Source of the DNA: an uncultured Pseudomonadota bacterium
Lineage (GTDB): Bacteria > Pseudomonadota > Alphaproteobacteria > Rs-D84
Direction: 5' to 3'
NCBI GenBank assembly: GCA_946613885.1
Contig: CAMOGA010000011.1
Span: 1-32,967 of the forward strand
Length of the DNA stretch: 32,967 nt
In this document: piece by piece, positions 1-5,439 of the stretch
Layout of the letters: each line of letters starts with the position of its first letter
Numbering within the stretch: the stretch's first letter is position 1
Program-made: the position numbers and the translations under genes
The notes under the pieces: model-generated
The model's database searches: none
Told to the model about the DNA's origin: nothing
The model's input: only the letters and a program-made list of their open reading frames with translations

Positions 1-160
1 CATTGTTTTGTATAATATTATAATCGCGTGTATTTATTATCATTGTGCGATTCATAGTACTATAAAATGTATGTTTGTCAATATATTGTGGCGTGTGGGC
101 AAAAAAACTTGAATAAACCAGACGCATATTGTACATTTATTCTTATGAAAGAGGCTTGTT

Positions 161-1336
161 ATGGATTGTAAAAAAAGAACTATTATCATTACATTGTTTA
201 TATTGCTGGTTGCCGGTACAGGTTTAGTGTATTGGTTATCAACACCCAGTTTAGATAAAATGGTTGGTCAAATGATAATGACTGGTTTTCATGGTGACGG
301 TAATGGCGAAAACGCAGAAAGTTTTGCCGCAATTGAAGAACAAATAAGAAAAGGTCATATTGGTGGTGTTATATTATTTGATGTTGATGTATCTGGATTA
401 GTCGCACAAGGCATGAGTATTCCAGAGGCAAAAAAACATATATTTTCATCTAATATAAAAAATACAACCCAGGTTCGTGAATTAACAACCCATTTACAAT
501 CTATTGCGCCAGAACCACTACTAATTGCTATCGATCAAGAAGGAGGTAATATTCAACGATTAAAAACAGAACATGGTTTCGCGTCTGTTCCGTCCGCAAA
601 AAAATTGGTCCGTGGCGACAGTAAAACAACATATGCTATTGCGTATGATTTGGGGAAACGTTTGTGTGATTTAGGAATCAATGTTGATTTTGCACCATCT
701 ATAGATGTTGATGTAAATCCAAAATCGCCTGCAATTGGCGCACTTGAACGTAGTTTTTCTTCCAATCCAAAAATTGTAGCCGAATTTGGTGGCGCTTTTT
801 CTGATGGATTAAATGCTGCAAATGTGGTCAGTTCGTTTAAACATTTTCCAGGTCATGGCAGCGCAACCGGGGACACGCATGCGGGACTTACCGATGTAAC
901 GCAAACATATCAAGATTATGAATTATACCCATGGGAAATTTTGTTAAAGAATACACATCCTCTCGCAACGGTTATGGTTGCACATGTTGTGAATAACGCT
1001 TTTGATACTCTGCCTGCATCATTATCTGCCAAAACAATTCAAATGATACGCGATATGGGATTTAATGGTGTTATTTTCTCAGATGATATGGATATGGGGG
1101 CTATTGTTAACCAATATGGACGTGAAAAAGCGATAGAAATGGCTATAAAGGCTGGCAACGATATATTGGTATTTGGAAACAATATCAGTTTCGATAAAAA
1201 TCGTGGGACAGAAGTTAATCAAATTATTGTAAACCTGGTACGTGACGGTAAAATCAAACGCTCACGCATTCGTGAATCTTATGATCGTATTATGAAACTA
1301 AAAAAACATGTATGCAAAAACCCAAAAAGCAAATAA
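161..1336 (+). CDS. nagZ: Glycoside hydrolase family 3, NagZ-like beta-N-acetylhexosaminidase, membrane-anchored
   Basis: Likely removes N-acetylglucosamine from peptidoglycan fragments during cell-wall turnover. Residues 7-26 form one hydrophobic segment (uncleaved anchor or signal), so the enzyme probably acts at the outer face of the inner membrane, unlike the cytoplasmic E. coli NagZ. The GH3 TIM-barrel signature KHFPGHG is at residues 227-233, followed by GDTH (D238, H240), which fits the Asp-His dyad loop of NagZ. FSDDMDM near 306-312 carries the predicted nucleophile aspartate (D308 or D309). IDQEGG at 124-129 is the usual substrate-loop motif. GAGG lies 6 bases before the ATG. At 391 residues it is somewhat longer than cytoplasmic NagZ, mainly through the N-terminal anchor. 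It stands alone, with no gene visible in the AT-rich 160 bases upstream. The family call is firm; exact substrate is inferred. Confidence 0.9.
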   Translation: MDCKKRTIIITLFILLVAGTGLVYWLSTPSLDKMVGQMIMTGFHGDGNGENAESFAAIEEQIRKGHIGGVILFDVDVSGLVAQGMSIPEAKKHIFSSNIKNTTQVRELTTHLQSIAPEPLLIAIDQEGGNIQRLKTEHGFASVPSAKKLVRGDSKTTYAIAYDLGKRLCDLGINVDFAPSIDVDVNPKSPAIGALERSFSSNPKIVAEFGGAFSDGLNAANVVSSFKHFPGHGSATGDTHAGLTDVTQTYQDYELYPWEILLKNTHPLATVMVAHVVNNAFDTLPASLSAKTIQMIRDMGFNGVIFSDDMDMGAIVNQYGREKAIEMAIKAGNDILVFGNNISFDKNRGTEVNQIIVNLVRDGKIKRSRIRESYDRIMKLKKHVCKNPKSK

Positions 1337-1364
1337 CGAACTGACCGCATTTTTGATAACAAAA

Positions 1365-1410
1365 CTTTCGAACTTGGCGGAAATTTATTTTTTTGCTCTC
1401 TGGAATGCGC
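1365..1410. repeat. Direct repeat R1, copy A
   Basis: About 46 bases matching 3657-3703 nearly base for base. The shared core is TTCGAACT followed by GGAAATTTATTTTTTT and then CTCTCTGGAATGCGC. Differences are a few C/T changes and one extra G in copy B. It lies between the convergent genes ending at 1336 and 1523. It reads directly into the hairpin element that starts at about 1407. The two copies bracket the accessory genes 1523-3579. Confidence 0.85.
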
Positions 1411-1514
1411 ACGGGTGCCTCGATATACAATAACAAAAATCAAAAAAATCTCTCTTGATCGATTTTTTAAGATTTTTCTAATTGTATATTCTCGTATTGG
1501 TGCTGCACGAGCAG
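1407..1514. repeat. Structured palindromic element, copy A
   Basis: A long imperfect hairpin. ATATACAAT (1423-1431) pairs with ATTGTATAT (1481-1489). Inner stems are AAAAATC (1435-1441) with GATTTTT (1471-1477), and a second A-rich/T-rich pair nearer the loop. The 3' side carries CGTATTGGT (1493-1501), then a small hairpin CTGC-ACGA-GCAG (1503-1514). The left end GCGCACG, the AACAAT/AATAAC segment, TAATTGT and CGTATTGGT recur in the same order at 4083-4206. Could be a mobile DNA element, a recombination site or a transcribed RNA; it also sits where a terminator for the flanking genes would be expected. Confidence 0.65.
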
Positions 1515-1522
1515 GATTCGGG

Positions 1523-2161
1523 CTATTTGCGCATGTGTTTTTGCAATGATATTGTGTGTAAATCTGAAATAATGTTTTTGCCTTTATAATTTTTTACAAA
1601 TTTTTTAAATAATTCAATTTGTTTTATAAAGTCATCAACATTGATATACCAAGCATAGTCATATTTTGCAAATGGATCAAATGCGATTGTATCGATTTCT
1701 GTGCGATGTTTTTTTATCCATTTATATACCGTTTCAAAATCTATATATAAAAACATAGTATTATGTGCGATGGCATGTATTTCACGAATTGATAAAAAAG
1801 CACTCAAAAATTTGGTGTTATCTGCTGTTTTTATTTGTGGAATAACATTTGCATTTTTCATATATAAATAACTGTTATTTTCACAATCTGGTAATTTGAT
1901 AATATATTCATCATTTTTACCAGGCGGACAAATATAAATTGGAAGCAATATTTTTGATTGTAATAACACAGCAAGAAAATATGCTAAACTTTCATTGTCT
2001 TTAAAAGTCATAAATTCAGCCAAAGCACTTGTTAGTGTCCCATTAAAATAATCAGTATCGTTTTCTTTATGAATAATACAGTAATCAAAATTATATTCAA
2101 AATCTTTGAAATGATTTTCATCCATTATATATGTTGATAAAGATTTTGTCGTCTTTTGCAT
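1523..2161 (-). CDS. SseB-like domain protein
   Basis: A 212-residue soluble protein. The pattern fits the SseB N-terminal domain family: a hydrophobic segment ending in a 'LLPIYICPPG' strand, a run with '..FLSAFLSIREI', then 'FETVYKWI', and late 'IAFDPFAKYDYAWYI', which resembles the 'lvINPfg...' strand of that family. The family's biochemical role is not established; some members sit with secretion or toxin modules. It begins 2 bases after the stop of the gene at 2164-2706, so the two are almost certainly cotranscribed and probably translationally coupled. No signal peptide or membrane segment. Assignment is by pattern only and could be wrong. Confidence 0.55.
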   Translation of the reverse strand: MQKTTKSLSTYIMDENHFKDFEYNFDYCIIHKENDTDYFNGTLTSALAEFMTFKDNESLAYFLAVLLQSKILLPIYICPPGKNDEYIIKLPDCENNSYLYMKNANVIPQIKTADNTKFLSAFLSIREIHAIAHNTMFLYIDFETVYKWIKKHRTEIDTIAFDPFAKYDYAWYINVDDFIKQIELFKKFVKNYKGKNIISDLHTISLQKHMRK

Positions 2162-2163
2162 TT

Positions 2164-2706
2164 TTATTCTGTTATTGTTTGTAAATATTTTTCTAAATCT
2201 TTTAATTTCAATGATTGCCCCAATCCATTACGGCTTTTATAAAATTGTTTATCGTTTAATTTTGATAAATGTTTGCCCACATCTTTATCAGACAACCAAA
2301 AACCATAGTAATACCCAAACACAGGAACACCATTAGCAATATGTTTTAATAATAATTCTTTATTTTTTGATAACGATTTCTGTGCAAGTTCATCCCAATT
2401 CCAATGTTTACTGTCGTTCGAACGTTTCGTATGATATGGATAATATTCCAAAGCCAAAATATCAGTATCTTTTATACCGAATTTATCAGTTTTTTTCAAA
2501 ATATTATCCCACCATTCACAGTATTCACGGTAAATATGTAAATTCATCCCTGTTGGTTTGTAAAAACCATCTTTATCCATTGTGTATTCTGCCAATCGTT
2601 TATAATATTTTGCATCACCCCCAGGATTGCATAATAAAATTATCAGTTTCGGTGATTTTTCATTGCCAATTCGTGATACAGGAAAAATTTTGCATTCATT
2701 TATCAT
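2164..2706 (-). CDS. Hypothetical protein with an NPGG motif
   Basis: A 180-residue soluble protein I do not recognise with certainty. It has a hydrophobic strand 'KLIILLCNPGGD' near residues 20-31. A Tyr/Trp-rich middle follows, with EYCEWWDNIL, 'ILALEYYPYHTKR' and 'VPVFGYYYGFWLSD'. The order (strand plus N-P-G-G, then a hydrophobic strand ending in an aromatic/His motif) is reminiscent of uracil-DNA-glycosylase-like folds, but no catalytic motif can be assigned. AGGAT lies ahead of the ATG. It is the first gene of a two-gene unit with the SseB-like gene and belongs to the accessory stretch beside tRNA-Gln. It may be cargo of that stretch. Confidence 0.6.
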   Translation of the reverse strand: MINECKIFPVSRIGNEKSPKLIILLCNPGGDAKYYKRLAEYTMDKDGFYKPTGMNLHIYREYCEWWDNILKKTDKFGIKDTDILALEYYPYHTKRSNDSKHWNWDELAQKSLSKNKELLLKHIANGVPVFGYYYGFWLSDKDVGKHLSKLNDKQFYKSRNGLGQSLKLKDLEKYLQTITE

Positions 2707-2814
2707 ATTCTATCCTAACCGTTATCAATATGATTATAAAATAATAAATATATGCTGTAAATATTATTCCGTTTCGCCCGCCGACCACAACCATATTGAA
2801 CAGATATGCTGGTT

Positions 2815-2905
2815 AGAGCGGTTTTATGTTGGTTTTATAATATTATGTTTTGTTCGAGTGTTATAAACGGTTCGAAAGTTTAGAAACCAAACAAAAAACC
2901 GCTCT
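2815..2905. repeat. Long imperfect inverted repeat
   Basis: AGAGCGG plus a T-rich/GTTGG run at 2815-2837 is the reverse complement, with a few mismatches, of 2881-2905 (AAACCAA...AAAAACCGCTCT). Arms of about 23 bases enclose about 43 bases, giving a strong hairpin. It is the most obvious structure in the 357-base gap between the genes starting at 2706 and ending at 3064. TTCGAAAGTTT (2871-2881) is the reverse complement of AAACTTTCGAA in R1 copy A. No coding content is convincing here. Confidence 0.65.
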
Positions 2906-2917
2906 GAAACTTCGTGT

Positions 2918-2990
2918 GACACTACTTTGCGATAACTGCCCCGTTCGTGTGGCTTGCCACACGAAGCGTCGCAGACGCGAAGTGTGGTTG
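2918..2990. repeat. Direct repeat R2, copy 1
   Basis: 73 bases matching 4008-4080 with about 5 mismatches. The unit begins GACACTACTTTGCGATAACTG. Its core is a nested palindrome: CCACAC-GAA-GCGTC-GCA-GACGC-GAA-GTGTGG. It is GC-rich against the AT-rich surroundings and looks like a REP-type mobile palindrome. The second copy lies just upstream of the GIY-YIG gene start. Confidence 0.85.
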
Positions 2991-3063
2991 AGCAACCTGT
3001 GCAATTCGCGAGCCGATTTGTTGGAGATTGGGCAAGAGATTGATAAGATTAAAGACGTGTGGT

Positions 3064-3579
3064 TTAAATGAATCTATTTACATCAAATTCAAATTCTGTT
3101 TCTGATACATTATCGCGTTTTTCGTTTATGAATTCTTTTATCTTCTTGCCACCTAATAATTCGTATAATTTACATACTCTACTGCCTGTTAATGTTCCAG
3201 TAGTAAATTTGTTTGCACCATTTTGTTTAACACGTTGTGAAAATTCTCTAACTAAATTAAGCGCAAATTTTATATCGCCAATAACAGATTCATCTACATA
3301 TAATGCTATTAACTGATAATTTCCGTTTTCGTCTTTCATACCACCAACAGACCCCACAACTTTACCATCTGCATTTTCTGCAACTATATTTATGGAATTT
3401 TTATCACGAATTACATTTGCCATTTTTTCTATTCTGGCAGGACTTAGGTATTCTTGAATTTTGTTTTCTAAATATTCTTTTGTATGAAATTCTGCGAAAG
3501 AACGTCTATAACCAACAGCAATAATTTGTTGAATTGCTTTTGCATCCTCGGGAACTGCGTTTCTAATTTTTATTTCCAT
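3064..3579 (-). CDS. GNAT family N-acetyltransferase
   Basis: A 171-residue protein with the layout of GCN5-related acetyltransferases. It opens with 'IKIRNAVPEDAKAIQQII' (beta1-alpha1). The strand 'NIVAENADGKVVGSVGG' is followed by 'YQLIALYVDESVIG' (the beta4/beta5 acetyl-CoA region). A C-terminal 'VCKLYELLGGKKIKEF' is typical of the 'a..lYek.GF' motif. The pyrophosphate loop Q/RxxGxG/A is degenerate. Substrate unknown. The start has a 'TGATATAAT' extended -10 upstream (3602-3610) and an AGGT-like site. It lies between repeats R2 copy 1 and R1 copy B, so it may be mobile cargo. Confidence 0.8.
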   Translation of the reverse strand: MEIKIRNAVPEDAKAIQQIIAVGYRRSFAEFHTKEYLENKIQEYLSPARIEKMANVIRDKNSINIVAENADGKVVGSVGGMKDENGNYQLIALYVDESVIGDIKFALNLVREFSQRVKQNGANKFTTGTLTGSRVCKLYELLGGKKIKEFINEKRDNVSETEFEFDVNRFI

Positions 3580-3601
3580 ATTATGACCTTTTATGTACTT
3601 A

Positions 3602-3610
3602 ATTATATCA
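3602..3610 (-). promoter_or_regulatory. Extended -10 promoter for the GNAT gene
   Basis: Reads TGATATAAT on the minus strand, about 22 bases before the ATG at 3579, with AAAGGT close to the start. The same nonamer recurs before several other genes in the window. Confidence 0.6.
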
Positions 3611-3656
3611 CAAAAAGTTCGAAAATGACAATTTTTTGAGGTTTTTTGAATTTACA

Positions 3657-3703
3657 CTCTCGAACTCGGTGGAAATTTATTTTTTTGGCTCTCTGGAATG
3701 CGC
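3657..3703. repeat. Direct repeat R1, copy B
   Basis: Second copy of R1 (first at 1365-1410). It continues past the shared GGAATGCGC as TACGTATACTTCATAAACTAT, a diverged version of the left arm of the structured element. It then runs straight into the stop codon of the GIY-YIG gene at 3721-3723, so only the left half is present here. Confidence 0.8.
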
Positions 3704-3720
3704 TACGTATACTTCATAAA

Positions 3721-3966
3721 CTATTTCCAAAAATGTCTTTTTGCGAATGCGTATCCGGAACCTGTTTTAAGATATTGTTCAAATTCCAACGCGGCATCTT
3801 TTGAACTAAACGCAAAATAATTTACCAATTCCCAAGGTTTATATTTTGCCGTATGTATTGAATATCCTGCATTATGTTGCTTTAGTCGTTTTTTCAAATC
3901 ATCAGTTTGCCCGATGTATTTTTGTTCTGGATGGGAAATACTTTTTATAAGATAAACATAAAACAT
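3721..3966 (-). CDS. GIY-YIG domain nuclease, small stand-alone type
   Basis: An 81-residue single-domain protein of the UvrC/YhbQ-like GIY-YIG superfamily. YVYLIKS (3-9) is the 'GIY' strand and KYIGQT (16-21) the 'YIG' strand. R27, H31 and N32 follow in 'LKKRLKQHNAG', and 'ALEFEQYLKTG' supplies the metal-binding Glu, probably E63. All catalytic positions look intact. Members of this short family cut DNA, often at structured or flapped substrates; the true substrate is unknown. Repeat R1 copy B abuts its stop, and palindromic repeat R2 copy 2 lies about 40 bases before its start. This context suggests a nuclease tied to a palindromic mobile element. The start is at the conserved MFYVYLIKS N-terminus. 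Confidence 0.88.
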   Translation of the reverse strand: MFYVYLIKSISHPEQKYIGQTDDLKKRLKQHNAGYSIHTAKYKPWELVNYFAFSSKDAALEFEQYLKTGSGYAFAKRHFWK

Positions 3967-4007
3967 GTGATTCTTATTCCTGTCCGCCTACGCCAAATGC
4001 TACGGTG

Positions 4008-4080
4008 GACACTACTTTGCGATAACTGCTCCGCCTGTGTGGCCTGCCACACGAAGCGTCGCAGACGCGAAGTGTGGTTG
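4008..4080. repeat. Direct repeat R2, copy 2
   Basis: Second R2 copy (see 2918-2990). It is preceded by another small palindrome at 3982-4010, GTCCGCC...GGTGGAC, which copy 1 lacks. It runs directly into a 15-base duplication of the tRNA-Gln 3' end (4075-4089). Confidence 0.85.
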
Positions 4081-4089
4081 GAGCGCACG
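4075..4089. repeat. Partial duplication of the tRNA-Gln 3' end (candidate attachment site)
   Basis: TGGTTGGAGCGCACG here is identical to 4256-4270, which is the CCA end and acceptor/T-arm strand of tRNA-Gln. A direct repeat of a tRNA 3' end 181 bases away is the usual footprint of site-specific integration. No integrase gene is visible in the window, and part of the same string (4208-4217) also occurs inverted next to the tRNA. Confidence 0.5.
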
Positions 4090-4206
4090 AGACCTTGATA
4101 AACAATAACCAACCGCTGGGCAAAAACTCTATTAAAAATATCCGTTTTTGCGCGGTTGCTAATTGTTTATCTGCGTATTGGTCATGCGCCCTTGCGGGCT
4201 CTGACC
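4083..4206. repeat. Structured palindromic element, copy C
   Basis: Same plan as 1407-1514. It starts GCGCACG. GATAAACAAT (4097-4106) pairs with ATTGTTTATC (4162-4171). Inner stems are CAACCGC with GCGGTTG (4152-4158) and GCAAAAAC with GTTTTTGC. The conserved CGTATTGGT is at 4174-4182, and a terminal hairpin GGTC...GCCC-TTGC-GGGC...GACC is at 4180-4206. In the outer stem one position differs from copy A on both strands in a way that keeps pairing (T-A against A-T). The inner stems differ in sequence but still pair. Confidence 0.65.
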
Positions 4207-4220
4207 GATCCGTGCGCGAC

Positions 4221-4258
4221 CAAAAATTAAACCGGCAAAATGCCGGTTGAATTTTTGG
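4221..4258 (-). terminator. Intrinsic terminator after tRNA-Gln
   Basis: On the minus strand AACCGGC-ATTTT-GCCGGTT is followed by TAATTTTT, immediately after the tRNA CCA. The palindrome extends further: AATTTTTGGT pairs with ACCAAAAATT. Beyond a small gap, GCGCACGGAT inside the tRNA (4264-4273) is matched by ATCCGTGCGC (4208-4217). Confidence 0.8.
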
Positions 4259-4329
4259 TTGGAGCGCACGGATTCGAACCATGATAAAGAGAACCAAAAT
4301 CTCTTGTCCTACCATTAGACGACGCTCCA
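4256..4329 (-). tRNA. tRNA-Gln (anticodon TTG)
   Basis: 74 nt including an encoded CCA. The acceptor TGGAGCG pairs with CGCTCCA, discriminator A. The anticodon stem AGAGA/TCTCT encloses TTTTGGT, so the anticodon is TTG, and this loop is typical of tRNA-Gln. The T arm CATGG-TTCGAAT-CCGTG is regular. A promoter lies directly upstream and a terminator directly downstream, so it is a single-gene transcription unit. Its 3' end is partly duplicated at 4075-4089. Confidence 0.95.
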
Positions 4330-4340
4330 ATACAGGGACA

Positions 4341-4368
4341 ATTATATATTGCTTTCTGAATTTTGCAA
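4341..4368 (-). promoter_or_regulatory. Promoter of tRNA-Gln
   Basis: On the minus strand TTGCAA (4363-4368), a 16-base spacer and TATAAT (4341-4346), with 11 bases to the first tRNA base. Confidence 0.75.
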
Positions 4369-4406
4369 TAAAAAAGTTATCCCTATCGCGAAAAATCGTT
4401 TAATAT

Positions 4407-4955
4407 TCATCCCAACAAATCGGATATCGCCAAATCTATTTTTTTCATATCATCTGTTGGCTCAAAACGCGCAACAACCATGCCGTCACGATTAATCAAA
4501 AATTTTGTAAAATTCCATTTTATATCTGGATTTTTATCATAATTGATATCAATACCACGCAACATTTTATCCATTTGCTTTGACATTGGTTGCGCCATAT
4601 CAAAACCCTTGAACGGTGCGACAGATTTTAAGTATTTAAATAATTCTGATGCGTTTTTCCCATTAACATCAATTTTAGCAAACTGCGGAAACGTCACCCC
4701 AAAATGCATAGTGCAAAATGTAGATATTTCATCCGAACTGCCTGGGGCCTGATGTCCAAATTGATTGCATGGAAAATCTAGAATTTCAAATCCTTGTTCT
4801 TGATATTTTTTATACATATCCATCAGCGGTTCATATTGCGGTGTAAAACCACACTCTGTCGCAGTATTAACAATCAACAAAACTTTGCCACAATATTTGT
4901 CCAAAGATACCATTTGCCCATCCCCAGACATCACAGAAATATCATATATACTCAT
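4407..4955 (-). CDS. Glutathione peroxidase family, Cys-type
   Basis: A 182-residue cytosolic peroxidase that reduces hydrogen and organic peroxides using thiols. The peroxidatic cysteine C35 is in NTATECGFTPQY (a selenocysteine-to-Cys form). The second signature is LDFPCNQFGHQ (residues 59-69, catalytic Gln Q69), and W147-N148 in WNFTKFL complete the catalytic tetrad. C81 in 'FCTMHFGVTFP' is a plausible resolving cysteine, which would favour thioredoxin as reductant, as in many bacterial members. AAGGAGA sits ahead of the ATG. It forms a short unit between tRNA-Gln and the terminator that follows merR. No regulator site is obvious. The family is secure; physiological reductant is inferred. 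Confidence 0.95.
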   Translation of the reverse strand: MSIYDISVMSGDGQMVSLDKYCGKVLLIVNTATECGFTPQYEPLMDMYKKYQEQGFEILDFPCNQFGHQAPGSSDEISTFCTMHFGVTFPQFAKIDVNGKNASELFKYLKSVAPFKGFDMAQPMSKQMDKMLRGIDINYDKNPDIKWNFTKFLINRDGMVVARFEPTDDMKKIDLAISDLLG

Positions 4956-5007
4956 TACAATCTCCTTTTGCTGGATTGTTATACCATAAAAACACGTTCA
5001 AACAAAG

Positions 5008-5032
5008 AAAAAATTACCGGCATTTGCCGGTA
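5008..5032 (-). terminator. Intrinsic terminator after merR
   Basis: On the minus strand TACCGGC-AAAT-GCCGGTA is followed by ATTTTTTC, starting 12 bases past the merR stop. It ends the gyrA-merR transcript before the peroxidase gene. Confidence 0.8.
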
Positions 5033-5044
5033 TTTTTGTAAAAT

Positions 5045-5422
5045 TTAATCTAAAAAAGATTTTGCCTGGGTCAACAATTTTATCACAGAATCAATATCGC
5101 CGACATCCATTGACGATATTTTTTCATATTTTTCACCGGCATTTACCGGTGTTTTTGCATTTTCTATCTCAGCATTAAATGTCCCATTATGCAGAATTTT
5201 TTTTACACCAATTATCGTCATTCCGCGATCATACAACAAAGATTTTATCGTGTGTAATTTTTCAATTGTTTCGCGACGATAATACCGGCGATTGCCGGCA
5301 CCAGTCACTGGTCGAATTGCCCCAGGAAATTGTTTTTCCCAATAACGCAAAGTATACGCAGGCACGTCCAATTCTTTGGCGACTTCGTTAATCGGAACAA
5401 AATAATCGTTTTGTTTTTCCAT
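5045..5422 (-). CDS. MerR family transcriptional regulator
   Basis: A 125-residue DNA-binding protein. The N-terminal winged helix-turn-helix spans about residues 8-75: 'FVPINEVAKELDVPAYTLRYWEKQFP', the NRRYYRRE wing and 'TIKSLLYDRGMTIIGVKKIL'. Only a short tail follows, with no cysteine set for metal sensing and no effector domain. It therefore resembles the short MerR regulators found beside ihfA in alphaproteobacteria rather than MerR or SoxR. The start is 17 bases after the gyrA stop, so it is probably cotranscribed with gyrA. Target genes are unknown. Confidence 0.88.
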   Translation of the reverse strand: MEKQNDYFVPINEVAKELDVPAYTLRYWEKQFPGAIRPVTGAGNRRYYRRETIEKLHTIKSLLYDRGMTIIGVKKILHNGTFNAEIENAKTPVNAGEKYEKISSMDVGDIDSVIKLLTQAKSFLD

Positions 5423-5439
5423 GTCTGCGTATTTTTATT

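Noticed and set aside
1493-1522. String resembling a tRNA 3' end on the minus strand (CGAATCCTGC...GCACCA)
   Set aside because: Arm spacing does not fit a tRNA, and the bases are explained better by the structured element's terminal hairpin.
2850-3071. Plus-strand reading frame of 73 codons, which shares a Cys/Arg-rich stretch with another frame at 3907-4098
   Set aside because: The shared peptide is just the translation of nucleotide repeat R2; no ribosome site, and the frame runs through hairpin DNA.
1407-4206. Integron attC sites or a CRISPR array
   Set aside because: No RYYYAAC/GTTRRRY boxes flank the hairpins, no integron integrase is seen, and there are no regularly spaced repeats with unique spacers.
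3974-4330. Minus-strand frame through tRNA-Gln, its terminator and the repeats
   Set aside because: It covers a confident tRNA and palindromes; no plausible protein features.
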